Below are positions 1 to 6,713 of a stretch of DNA of 15,515 bases, piece after piece. Under the pieces are notes generated by a model. It was given only the letters and a program-made list of their open reading frames with translations. It did not search any database and was not told the origin of the DNA. How positions within the stretch are numbered: the stretch's first letter is position 1; each line of letters opens with the position of its first letter. This DNA is from Methanosarcina sp. UBA5 (GTDB taxonomy: Archaea > Halobacteriota > Methanosarcinia > Methanosarcinales > Methanosarcinaceae). The translations under genes and the position numbers were made by a program. The stretch covers positions 1 to 15,515 of the forward strand of contig NZ_DAVG01000040.1 in assembly GCF_002505485.1 (NCBI RefSeq), written 5' to 3'.

Positions 1-811
1 TTTCTGCGAGTCTCCTGTAGACTTTTGTAATTGCTTTTGTGTCTAATTTCCTCAGGTTTTCTTCATGTGTTTCCAGATATTTATCTGGAATTTGCCGACG
101 AATAAAAAGATAATCGTTGTCAGTATGCACTTTTTGTTTTCCAAGCCTGGATTTCCTTCTTGTTTGGTTTGTGTCTACTGTCCTGCTTCGGTAATCCAAA
201 TAATCTAAAACTGCCTGCGAAGTCTCGGGAGATAGAAAAGTTATAAAATCGAATCCGACCTTTTTACGCCTTAAGGATAGTGTAGTAATCCTGGTTTTCG
301 GATCATATCCCCGCTTGAAATCACCAACTTTCAGATCACATATTTCATTTGCCGCCAATCCAGACGAAGCTCCAGTTAGTAAAATTGCCTTTTCTAGAGG
401 GTCAGCCACTTTTAAGGCTTCTTGCAAATCTTCTTTTTGCGGAATCTTCGTATTCTTCTCTAAAGTTTTCGCTTTTCCCATTCTCGGTAACTTTGGGATT
501 TCAATATCAAAGGTTTCAAAAAAAGACTTTACTCCTACTATCCGCCCTCTTACTGTAAAGGGTGCTTTTCCCAAGTCCTGTAAATACTTTCGGAAACCAA
601 TTAAATCCCTTTTGATCCGCCTTTGCCTTGTGAGTTTTCCGGCTTTAATATCTTCTTCTGCTTCTTCTAATAGAGTCTCAGGGTCTTTTCCTGTATAACT
701 TGTGAATTCTTGCATGTCTTGCAAATATGCCTTTTCAGTGTTCGGCTTAGCATTTATAGTTTGCAACCATTCTATAACAATTGGGTCTTGCTTTAAATCA
801 GTCACTTTCAT
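1..811 (-). CDS. Tyrosine recombinase (phage-type integrase), C-terminus off the window
   Basis: A frame open from an ATG at 811-809 down to base 1 gives 270 residues; the 3' end lies outside the window. Residues about 8-95 look like the SAM-like core-binding domain of archaeal phage integrases (NTEKAYLQDMQEF, then a basic helical stretch). From about residue 120 the catalytic domain begins (LEKAILLTGASSGLAANEI at 139-157, then a beta region TLSLRRKKVGFDF near 177-189 that could supply the catalytic Lys). Box II (HxxR) and the nucleophilic Tyr would lie beyond base 1. In box I the position normally held by the catalytic Arg (GLRxxE) reads GLAANE, so it is Ala154. The gene starts 37 bp after the exporter gene that precedes it on the same strand. 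It would excise or integrate a mobile element; no att site or tRNA is visible here. Family assignment is firm, activity is not. Confidence 0.85.
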   Translation of the reverse strand, partial: MKVTDLKQDPIVIEWLQTINAKPNTEKAYLQDMQEFTSYTGKDPETLLEEAEEDIKAGKLTRQRRIKRDLIGFRKYLQDLGKAPFTVRGRIVGVKSFFETFDIEIPKLPRMGKAKTLEKNTKIPQKEDLQEALKVADPLEKAILLTGASSGLAANEICDLKVGDFKRGYDPKTRITTLSLRRKKVGFDFITFLSPETSQAVLDYLDYRSRTVDTNQTRRKSRLGKQKVHTDNDYLFIRRQIPDKYLETHEENLRKLDTKAITKVYRRLAE

Positions 812-848
812 AGGTATACGGACTCTTTAGTGATATATTACCCTTTTG

Positions 849-1775
849 TTATATGTACTGAATAATATATCCCGCTAAGACACTTATACCAAACAGTAGA
901 AGCAATATAATCAATACATCCTTCTTGTCTTTTTCCTCTTTAAACAAGACTAATAATCCTAGACCGCCACTAGTGCAGAGTCCAGCAATCACTGAGCCAT
1001 AAGTGATAACACCTTTGAGATACAACATCGTTATTGCGACAGAAGCAGCACAATTTGGAATAAGTCCGAATAACGCCACTAAAAACGGTTGAAAAACACT
1101 GTGCATTAAGAACATTTTTTCCAAGGTTTCTTCCCCCATTTGAGCAATGACATAACTTATTGCAAACGAAACACTAAAAATAAAAATAAAAACCTTGACT
1201 GTATGGATTATGGGGTGAAGGATAATCTCTTTTGGATTAAATTCTATTGATGAAGGGCTTGCGCTGTGACCGCAGCAAGCTTTTTCTTCCAGGATTGTTT
1301 CATGGTTATGATATTCGTTATCGTGACCCTCTGCATATGCCTTAATATGGACTAAGGTCTTTTTGTTCGATTCTCTAAAGGCAAAATCAACAGCATATCC
1401 ACCGATTAGAGCGATAATTATTTTTGTTATTATAAAAGGCACAATAATTTTAGCCTTTTCTGGTTGAGATAGAATTACCGGAATTGCCTCGTCTGAAGTG
1501 GACAGATAAACAGCAAGCAAAGTGCCAATAGTGATTAACCTTTGCGTGTATAGAGCCGAAGCCACAACGGATATACCACACTGAGGGAAACTACCTGTCA
1601 CTGCCCCTATAGCAGGTCCAAATACTCCAGCCTTTTGTACTGCTTCCCTGATATTGTTTGCATATTTATATTCAACTAACTCAATTCCAACAAAAATGAT
1701 AAAAAGTAATGGGATCATTTTTGCGCTGTCTGTTAAAGCGTCTAAGAAAATATCAAACAAATAAGCTAATTCCAT
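849..1775 (-). CDS. Putative 10-TM heavy-metal/manganese exporter (ArsP_2-like family)
   Basis: This 308-aa hydrophobic protein matches the family known as putative manganese transporter or 10TM heavy-metal exporter (Pfam ArsP_2, PF11449), recalled from motifs and not searched. It has two related halves. The first contains FPQCGISVVASALY (63-76) followed by LSTSDEA; the second contains IPNCAASVAITMLY (219-232) followed by LCTSGGLG. The halves are joined by a hydrophilic loop (about 135-180) rich in possible metal ligands: His143, 151, 156, 158, Cys167, Cys168 and His170. The TM segments and repeat suggest a transporter with inverted-repeat symmetry and a cytoplasmic metal-sensing loop. The start ATG is supported by AGAGG 7 nt upstream. 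The integrase gene follows 37 bp downstream on the same strand, so this gene may belong to, or flank, an integrated element. The substrate (Mn, As or another metal) cannot be read from the sequence. Confidence 0.75.
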   Translation of the reverse strand: MELAYLFDIFLDALTDSAKMIPLLFIIFVGIELVEYKYANNIREAVQKAGVFGPAIGAVTGSFPQCGISVVASALYTQRLITIGTLLAVYLSTSDEAIPVILSQPEKAKIIVPFIITKIIIALIGGYAVDFAFRESNKKTLVHIKAYAEGHDNEYHNHETILEEKACCGHSASPSSIEFNPKEIILHPIIHTVKVFIFIFSVSFAISYVIAQMGEETLEKMFLMHSVFQPFLVALFGLIPNCAASVAITMLYLKGVITYGSVIAGLCTSGGLGLLVLFKEEKDKKDVLIILLLLFGISVLAGYIIQYI

Positions 1776-1795
1776 TTAATAGCCTCTACCTCGAT

Positions 1796-1986
1796 TTAGT
1801 TTTCCATTGTTTTCGGGCTTCTTTGGTATACATCAACGAATTTAAAAAGTACACCTTCGTAACCTTTCTCATTCCATTGATTTTGCCAATAATAATCTAT
1901 TTTCTTAGTGACTCCAATTCTGGAAGTTGCTTCCTCGGTTCCTCAATAGAATATCCAATATCTAAACTTCCAATATTTAAACCGAA
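1796..1986 (-). pseudogene. Relic of an IS630-type transposase, N-terminal helix-turn-helix part
   Basis: On the minus strand, one frame reads IGYSIEE (1939-1959) and a second reads EEATSRIGVTKK (ending near 1936), followed by YYWQNQWNEKGYEGVL and a stop at 1796-1798. Together these resemble the HTH segment of IS630-type transposases (typical pattern: GVTKKTxYxWQxRWNEEGYEGLIPKFGG). The frame is broken by what looks like an 8-bp duplication: GAGGAACC is followed immediately by GAGGAAGC, and removing 8 bases restores a single frame IEEATSRIGV. The catalytic DDE part is absent, because the exporter gene begins at 1775. It is therefore a dead fragment. The family call rests on remembered motif similarity. 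Confidence 0.55.
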
Positions 1987-2199
1987 TAAAGTATAACTTT
2001 GTTGAACTTTCGTGTTTTATTTTTATCTTTATGTGACAATTAAGTCTGTTAACATAAATACTTTTTAATTCAATGTTCTTCAGATATTTTTAAACATATA
2101 AATACACTTTTATAAATGTATACAATTTATGTGAAAATAAAGCTCTGTAACAATAAGATTTATCCGCTATAAAAAAACATTATCGATTGGGGGAATTTT
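1987..2199. other. AT-rich spacer with likely promoter of the nitroreductase gene
   Basis: No coding frame is supported. TATA-like stretches lie at 2092-2104 (AAACATATAAATA) and 2107-2122 (CTTTTATAAATGTATA), about 80-105 bases before the nitroreductase start; either could serve it. Which one is used cannot be decided from sequence. Confidence 0.4.
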
Positions 2200-2706
2200 A
2201 TGGAAACAATAGATGCAATTTTAACCCGAAGGAGTATTCGAAAATATTTGTCAGACCCGGTGAACAGGGATGTGATTGAAAATGTTTTAAAAGCCGGGAT
2301 GAACGCACCGTCCGCAGGAGACGAACAGCCCTGGCATTTCGTTATAATTGATCAACATGATCTGCTTGAGAAAATCTCAGAGGTACATCCTTATGCAAAA
2401 ATGCTGAAGGGCACTCCCGCTGCAGTGCTTGTCTGCGGCGACCAGCGCACAAAATTCAAAGATTTCTGGATTCAGGATTGCTCAGCTGCAAGTGAAAATA
2501 TGCTGCTTGCCGCCCATGATCTCGGGCTTGGGGCCGTCTGGATCGGGGTTTATCCCGCTGAAAAGATGGTTCAGGAAATCAGGGGTTTGTTAAATATTCC
2601 GGTGCATGTAACTCCATTTTCGATTATTGCAATGGGTTATCCAGCAGAGGAAAAATCAGGCAGAATGAGATACGATACTTCCAGAATCCATAGTAATTCC
2701 TGGTAA
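2200..2706 (+). CDS. Nitroreductase-family FMN-dependent oxidoreductase
   Basis: The 168-aa protein has the layout of short nitroreductase-family flavoproteins. RRSIRKY (10-16) near the N-terminus is the usual FMN phosphate-contacting segment. APSAGDEQPWHFVII (36-50) is the typical NAP/SAxNxQPW-like motif, here with GDEQPWHF. A late motif, LGLGAVWIGVYP (107-118), precedes PFSIIAMGYPAEE. Such proteins act as cytoplasmic dimers that bind FMN and reduce nitro compounds, quinones or flavins with NAD(P)H; the natural substrate is unknown. Start: ATG preceded by GGGGGA with a suitable gap. It stands alone between a transposase relic and a membrane-protein gene and is probably monocistronic. In methanogens related small flavoproteins are often linked to redox stress, but nothing here proves that role. 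Confidence 0.88.
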   Translation: METIDAILTRRSIRKYLSDPVNRDVIENVLKAGMNAPSAGDEQPWHFVIIDQHDLLEKISEVHPYAKMLKGTPAAVLVCGDQRTKFKDFWIQDCSAASENMLLAAHDLGLGAVWIGVYPAEKMVQEIRGLLNIPVHVTPFSIIAMGYPAEEKSGRMRYDTSRIHSNSW

Positions 2707-2822
2707 ATTTCTCGAATCCGAACACGAATCCAGAATAATGCCTGATCGAAAATACCGTTATTATTTTTCACTGAAGCTTTCCTTTACTTTTTATTCTTCT
2801 TATTTGAACTTTAATTAGTCTA

Positions 2823-2847
2823 AGATAATTTTTTGAAAACATTATCT
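2823..2847. repeat. Inverted repeat AGATAAT / ATTATCT in promoter spacer
   Basis: Seven-base perfect arms (2823-2829 and 2841-2847) with an 11-base spacer lie about 85-110 bases before the next start codon. It could be an operator or the stem of a small hairpin. AT-rich arms like these can arise by chance. Confidence 0.35.
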
Positions 2848-2867
2848 AATTTAAAGGATAATTATGT

Positions 2868-2919
2868 GCAAAATTAAGCAGTAATGCAAATCAAGTACAA
2901 AATTAAGCAATAGTGCAAA
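2868..2919. repeat. Two direct copies of a 23-bp motif before the bactofilin-like gene
   Basis: Copies at 2868-2890 and 2897-2919 share the core CAAAATTAAGCARTARTGCAAA and are offset by 29 bp. The second copy ends 12 bases before the start codon at 2932, so the repeat lies in the 5' leader or across the start site of transcription. It may be a duplicated regulatory site or plain tandem slippage. Confidence 0.7.
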
Positions 2920-2931
2920 GAGGGCTGGTTT

Positions 2932-3996
2932 ATGGAAAAGAAACTTGTATTAGGTCTTATTTTACTTATAATACTTTTTGCTGCACTGCCTTACTCAGCA
3001 GGAGCTGCCGATGAGAATTTTCTTAAATATACGAGCTCAGGAAACGCTTTTGGAGCTGGTGAAGACCTTCAGATTGACCAGAACATTCAGGGAGACCTGG
3101 CGCTCGCAGGGTCTCGACTTGAAATAAACGGGAACACCGGAAATGATTTTCTGGGTGCAGGCGGGGAGATAATTGTTAATGGAAACGTTTCAGGAAACAT
3201 TATCGCAGCCGGAGGCACTATCCGGGTAAACGGGAATGTAGGTGGAGATGTGGCAGCGTTTGGCGGCAAGATTATTCTTTCCCGGAACAGCGTGGTCAAA
3301 GGGGATATCCTGCTTGACGGAGGGGAAGTAACGCTTGACGGCAAGGTTAACGGAAATGGAGAAGTCTCAACAGGCACCCTCAAAACCGGAGATGACTTCG
3401 AGCTTAAAGGAAATTTCGCACTTCAAGCCGATAATTATCCATCGAATCTGAACGATAAGGTAGGGGGAAACCTGAATATTACACAGGTAAATGCGACAGA
3501 AGAACAGTATAAACGTACTTCCGAAGGTTTTAGTATTTTCTCTTTCATCCTGGGTCTGTTTGCGTCCCTGGCTCTGGGCCTGGTTCTTATCTACCTTTTC
3601 CCGGGTTTTGTAGGCGGGGTTGCGGAACTTGTAAAAGACTCACCTCTGAAAACAGGATTACTGGGTTTCCTGACTCTGTTTTTCCTTCCGGTGCTCTCAA
3701 TAATTCTGCTAATTACTTTCTTTGGGTGGAGCCTTTCAATCCTGATTATACTGCTTTTGGCACTCGCGCTTCTTATCGCGACAGTGCCTGTGAAACTGCT
3801 TGCTGGCGAGATACTCTATAATAAAATTTTAAAAAAGGAAGCCGGAAAAATGATGTACTATCTTGTCGGGGCAATCCTATTTGCAATTGTATATGAAATT
3901 CCATTCTTGGGAGGACTTATACGTTTTATTGCCCTCATTATTGGGTTAGGGGCGATAGTAACCTGGCTTGCAATTCGCGCCAGATCGACAGGTTAA
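2932..3996 (+). CDS. Secreted/membrane protein with bactofilin-like glycine-rich repeats and multi-TM C-terminus
   Basis: The 354-aa product begins with a clear signal peptide (basic MEKK, hydrophobic 5-20, AGA near 23-25). Residues about 37-150 are a run of short glycine/asparagine-rich repeats (EINGNTGNDFLGAGGEI, IVNGNVSGNIIAAGG, IRVNGNVGGDVAAFGG), the pattern of right-handed beta-helix polymer-forming proteins of the bactofilin type. About residues 200-350 hold four or five TM helices, with a short charged linker at about 190-200. The predicted layout is an outward-facing beta-helix anchored by a membrane domain. The start ATG is preceded by AGAGGG. A run of seven T at 4030-4036 after the stop may end the transcript. 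Role unknown; a surface or envelope scaffold is an inference. Family proteins of this repeat-plus-TM design are common as hypothetical proteins in methanogens. Confidence 0.75.
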   Translation: MEKKLVLGLILLIILFAALPYSAGAADENFLKYTSSGNAFGAGEDLQIDQNIQGDLALAGSRLEINGNTGNDFLGAGGEIIVNGNVSGNIIAAGGTIRVNGNVGGDVAAFGGKIILSRNSVVKGDILLDGGEVTLDGKVNGNGEVSTGTLKTGDDFELKGNFALQADNYPSNLNDKVGGNLNITQVNATEEQYKRTSEGFSIFSFILGLFASLALGLVLIYLFPGFVGGVAELVKDSPLKTGLLGFLTLFFLPVLSIILLITFFGWSLSILIILLLALALLIATVPVKLLAGEILYNKILKKEAGKMMYYLVGAILFAIVYEIPFLGGLIRFIALIIGLGAIVTWLAIRARSTG

Positions 3997-4029
3997 GTAG
4001 GCTGACTTTTTAAGTGAGCAAAACTTTAG

Positions 4030-4036
4030 TTTTTTT
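4030..4036 (+). terminator. T-tract terminator after the bactofilin-like gene
   Basis: Seven consecutive T residues, 34 bases after the stop codon, with no strong GC hairpin before them. This fits the archaeal U-tract type of intrinsic termination. Confidence 0.45.
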
Positions 4037-4087
4037 CGTCCAGGTGGCTTCAGGCAGATTTTCAAAAAACTTGATAAAACCCGAAAT

Positions 4088-4200
4088 TTGGAGGAAATCG
4101 GGAAATGTGGAGAAAATTTGGAAATATTTGGGAATTTAAGAAAACCTGGAAACTTTAGTAAATCAGGAAACTTAAGAAAAACTGAAAAATGGGAGGAAAG
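4088..4200. repeat. Purine-rich degenerate repeat tract
   Basis: The stretch consists of loosely repeated G/A blocks (GGAAA, GGGAA, TGGAAA, TTTAGG-like joints) with hardly any C on the plus strand. It lies between two convergent genes. The reading frame open through it is a by-product of base bias, and no protein is inferred. Confidence 0.5.
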
Positions 4201-4202
4201 TT

Positions 4203-5060
4203 TCAGGAAAGGACTTCTTCCCTGTATTTTTCAATACCGAGTCTGTCAAGGAGGTCTCCTAACCTCTCTCCATCAAGGCCTTCTCTCTTATAGTACTCAA
4301 AGGTTTTTTCAAGGACTGAGAACAGCTGCTCCTCGCCTGCAAGCTCAAGAAGCTTTATCCCTTGCATGGGCTGGCGTCCGGCCTTGCCTCCAACAAAGAT
4401 CGTACATCCGGTTTTTTCTGCCCTCAGGGCATCTTTCCGGCAGGCTTTGATACATGCTCCGCAGAGGATGCACTTTTCAGTATCTATAGAAGCTTTTTCT
4501 TCCAGAACTTTTATTGCCCCCACCTTACACGCCTTTTCACATCGCTTGCAGCCGACACAATTTTCCCCAACGGTTTCAGGCTTTACTGTACCCATGACTC
4601 CAAAATCATTTTCCTGAGGCCTTACACAAGCTGAAGGGCAACCTGTTACTGCAATCTTGAGTTTTTTAGGTACCACTTCCCCGAAGTATTTTTCATCGAT
4701 CCTGCTTGCCAGACCCTCGCAGTTTATCAATCCGTTTCTGCAGACCCTATCTCCCTGGCAGGCGACCACAGCTCTAACTCTTTTTCCGGCAGAGCCTCCT
4801 GAAATGCCCTGCTTTTCAAGTTCATTGTTTGCTGCCTCCACATCTTCAAGTTTAACAAAAGGAACCTCAATCTGCTGCCTTGAGGTTATGTGAACATAGC
4901 CAGAGCCATACTTCTCGGCTGCATCTGCAATTGCCCTCAACTTTTCGGCGTCTAGATTCCCACTCACAACCTTCAGCCGCATTGAAAACATATTTTCCTG
5001 CCTTTGAGGCAGAAATCCTTTACTTTTGAGTAAAGACACATCTATTTTTTTCTCACTCAT
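4203..5060 (-). CDS. Small dissimilatory-sulfite-reductase-like protein: siroheme/4Fe-4S plus two-cluster ferredoxin domain
   Basis: The 285-aa protein carries, in order: an N-terminal ferredoxin-like sulfite/nitrite reductase half-domain (about 20-95, with HITSRQQIEVP at 57-67); the siroheme-coupled [4Fe-4S] ligands C-x5-C (Cys101, Cys107) and C-x3-C (Cys141, Cys145 in TGCPSAC); and an inserted 2x[4Fe-4S] ferredoxin unit (Cys168, 171, 174, 178 and Cys197, 200, 203, 207). All ligands are intact. This is the compact group of sulfite-reductase-like proteins known in methanogens and related to AsrC/DsrA-B. It would pass electrons from ferredoxin clusters to a siroheme for six-electron reduction of sulfite, nitrite or an unknown substrate. 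It stands alone, with a TATA box about 35 bases upstream of the start. The true substrate is not settled for this group. Confidence 0.9.
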   Translation of the reverse strand: MSEKKIDVSLLKSKGFLPQRQENMFSMRLKVVSGNLDAEKLRAIADAAEKYGSGYVHITSRQQIEVPFVKLEDVEAANNELEKQGISGGSAGKRVRAVVACQGDRVCRNGLINCEGLASRIDEKYFGEVVPKKLKIAVTGCPSACVRPQENDFGVMGTVKPETVGENCVGCKRCEKACKVGAIKVLEEKASIDTEKCILCGACIKACRKDALRAEKTGCTIFVGGKAGRQPMQGIKLLELAGEEQLFSVLEKTFEYYKREGLDGERLGDLLDRLGIEKYREEVLS

Positions 5061-5092
5061 ATAAGGTCACTTATTGCAAAAGCACTATTATT

Positions 5093-5104
5093 GATATATA
5101 TAAA
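5093..5104 (-). promoter_or_regulatory. TATA box of the sulfite-reductase-like gene
   Basis: On the minus strand the sequence reads TTTATATATATC, centred about 38 bases before the ATG. With the usual archaeal distance of about 25 bases to the start site this would give a short leader of roughly 10-15 bases. Confidence 0.6.
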
Positions 5105-5200
5105 TTTTATTATTTTTCAGCCGATTTTTTGATAGATTGCAGCTTTTACCCGAATTCGGGAGTCTGGATATTTGGAAGTACATCCATACCAGAGAAAGTC

Positions 5201-5292
5201 AAGATAACTGAATTGAAGAAGGTAAGATAACTGAATTGAAAAAGGCAAGATAACTGAATTAGGGAAGACAAGAAAACTGGATCACTGAAAGA
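5201..5292. repeat. Four tandem 23-bp repeats
   Basis: Units lie at 5201-5223, 5224-5246, 5247-5269 and 5270-5292. The first two are nearly identical (AAGATAACTGAATTGAAGAA with minor changes), the third keeps the first 14 bases, and the fourth is degenerate. The period of 23 is not a multiple of three and no gene covers it, so this is a non-coding minisatellite. It sits just after the 3' end of azlD, in the spacer behind the promoter of the sulfite-reductase-like gene. Confidence 0.85.
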
Positions 5293-5304
5293 CAAAAGAA
5301 AAAG

Positions 5305-5643
5305 TCAAAGAAATGAAAAAATGTTGAATTGCACCAGTACCATATAAAGCGCCGTCCCTGTAAAGATGCTGAGCATGGCATTTCGTTTCCATAAGTGCAG
5401 CCCGGCAACGACACCTATGGTAAATAATTCCGGAATTCCGTAAGGGGCTGTAAGCCATTGCACGTCTTTCAGGCAGTAAATGACAAGCAGCAGGAGAATC
5501 ATAGGAGGTAGGTTTTTTTCGATAACTGCAAGCACTGCAGGAGGTTCCCTTGAGCCAAAAAACAGGAACGGAAGAGCTCTAGTTGTAAAGGTTGCAAGCG
5601 CTATGACCGCAATGGTTACGAGCATTTGAAGAGTATCCAGCAT
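5305..5643 (-). CDS. azlD: AzlD family branched-chain amino acid transport subunit
   Basis: This 112-aa, very hydrophobic protein has about four TM helices and the typical AzlD pattern (TTRALPFLFFG at 20-30; ALYMVLVQ near the end). Its length fits the family's usual 100-110 residues. AzlD is the small partner of AzlC; together they export branched-chain amino acids or analogues across the cytoplasmic membrane (BrnFE in corynebacteria). Its ATG shares one base with the azlC stop (TGATG), so translation is coupled and the two form an operon. The 3' end abuts the 23-bp tandem repeats. Confidence 0.87.
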   Translation of the reverse strand: MLDTLQMLVTIAVIALATFTTRALPFLFFGSREPPAVLAVIEKNLPPMILLLLVIYCLKDVQWLTAPYGIPELFTIGVVAGLHLWKRNAMLSIFTGTALYMVLVQFNIFSFL

Positions 5644-6542
5644 CAGTTTTCCTCCTTTATTTTGTCTTCAACAGGCTGTATGGATGTATTAATCGATCGG
5701 ATTTCCTTCTTTACTTGAAAGATTCCTATATTTTCTTCATTTTCGGGTTTTTCTCCGTTTCCTTTGTATTTTTCCTTCATTTCCTGTGTTTTCCGGGTTT
5801 CCTGTATTTTCTGCTCTCTTTGTGTCCTCTGCATCGACTTCTCCCTGACAATCAGTATCAGGGTCCCGAGAACAATTGAGGCAAGTAGCATATTATCAGG
5901 GCTGAACAGAATAAGGGAAAGAGCTCCTGCACCAATTGCGGCTATGAAGGGAAAACGGGCCTCTGAACTGAAATACTGCTCTATAGTCAGCACTACAAAT
6001 AGCGCAGCCAGCACGAAACTCATGCCCTCAAGATTAAGATCAAGGACAGAGCCGAGTGCAGCCCCCAGTACGGAACCTGCAATCCAGTAAAGGTGGTCAA
6101 GGGCTGCAATATAAAAGTAAAACCTTGACTTCGAGATGCCCTGCGGGACATTTGTCGTAGTCAGGAGAGCGTACGTCTCGTCGGTTAAGGCAAAGATAAG
6201 GTAAGGTTTGACCTTTCCAACTCCAGAAAACTTCTCAAGCAGGGACAAACCGTAGAAAGCGTGCCTGAAATTCAGAAGCAGCGTAGCTATGGCAAACTCA
6301 GTTAATCCTGCACCTGCAGAAAGTAAAGCTACTGCCAGAAACTGCCCCGAGCCTGCATAGACAAAAAGGCTCATAATAAAAGCGTAGATCCAGTGATATC
6401 CTGCACCGTCAAGCAGAAACCCAAAAGCCATTCCGAGAGGGATATACCCGAGAAGCACAGGAATTGTGGTTTTGAAGGCAGTGATGAAAAGATCTTTATT
6501 TCGCTCACATGCTCCTCTTTTATATTCCCTGTATCTGACCAT
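5643..6542 (-). CDS. azlC: AzlC family branched-chain amino acid exporter, with long charged tail
   Basis: Residues about 18-232 form the AzlC membrane core: PVLLGYIPLGMAFG (28-41), NFRHAFYG (91-98) and ALTDETYAL (118-126) are family hallmarks. The usual family length is about 230-240. This protein continues for about 67 residues (233-299) of Lys/Glu/Gln/Arg-rich sequence (REQKIQETRKTQEMKEK), which is probably cytoplasmic and disordered or coiled coil. The DNA of the tail is a purine-rich repeat-like tract, so the tail may have arisen by expansion. The ATG at 6542 has only a weak Shine-Dalgarno; a strong AGAGGAG lies inside codons 9-11 but no in-frame start follows it, so the start is kept. 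AzlD follows with coupled translation. Confidence 0.87.
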   Translation of the reverse strand: MVRYREYKRGACERNKDLFITAFKTTIPVLLGYIPLGMAFGFLLDGAGYHWIYAFIMSLFVYAGSGQFLAVALLSAGAGLTEFAIATLLLNFRHAFYGLSLLEKFSGVGKVKPYLIFALTDETYALLTTTNVPQGISKSRFYFYIAALDHLYWIAGSVLGAALGSVLDLNLEGMSFVLAALFVVLTIEQYFSSEARFPFIAAIGAGALSLILFSPDNMLLASIVLGTLILIVREKSMQRTQREQKIQETRKTQEMKEKYKGNGEKPENEENIGIFQVKKEIRSINTSIQPVEDKIKEEN

Positions 6543-6608
6543 ATTATCTATCTTCTGCTGCCCGTGCCGTAATTCCTTTTGAAAAATGAAAAACAGGAAT
6601 TATATTTA

Positions 6609-6624
6609 TCATATATACCTTTTG
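6609..6624 (-). promoter_or_regulatory. BRE/TATA-type promoter of azlCD
   Basis: On the minus strand, AAAAGGTATATATGAT combines an A/G-rich BRE-like stretch with a TATA element, roughly 70 bases before the azlC start. This predicts a leader of about 45 bases. Confidence 0.5.
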
Positions 6625-6681
6625 CCAATATAGCTATTTTCGGAAATAAGAACCGTCAGCCTGCTCACAGGTATAAATCAA

Positions 6682-6713
6682 AGTTGCGCTGGCGCACCCC
6701 ATTGCAAGCAACT
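6682..6713. repeat. GC-rich dyad in AT-rich spacer
   Basis: AGTTGC (6682-6687) pairs with GCAACT (6708-6713), and inside it TGCG-CTGG-CGCA (6685-6696) is a second possible stem. It stands out from very AT-rich surroundings about 140 bases upstream of azlC. It could be an operator or a structured RNA end. Confidence 0.35.

Noticed and set aside
1709..1996. Plus-strand frame of 95 codons
   Set aside because: It overlaps the exporter start and the IS630 relic on the other strand; it is the antisense shadow of these.
4088..4450. Plus-strand frame of 120 codons
   Set aside because: It begins in a purine-rich repeat and runs antisense through the sulfite-reductase-like gene, which has clear cluster motifs.
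5305..6542. Reading of azlC/azlD as a defence or toxin system because of the odd tail
   Set aside because: The core motifs and gene order are those of the branched-chain amino acid exporter; the tail alone does not change the call.
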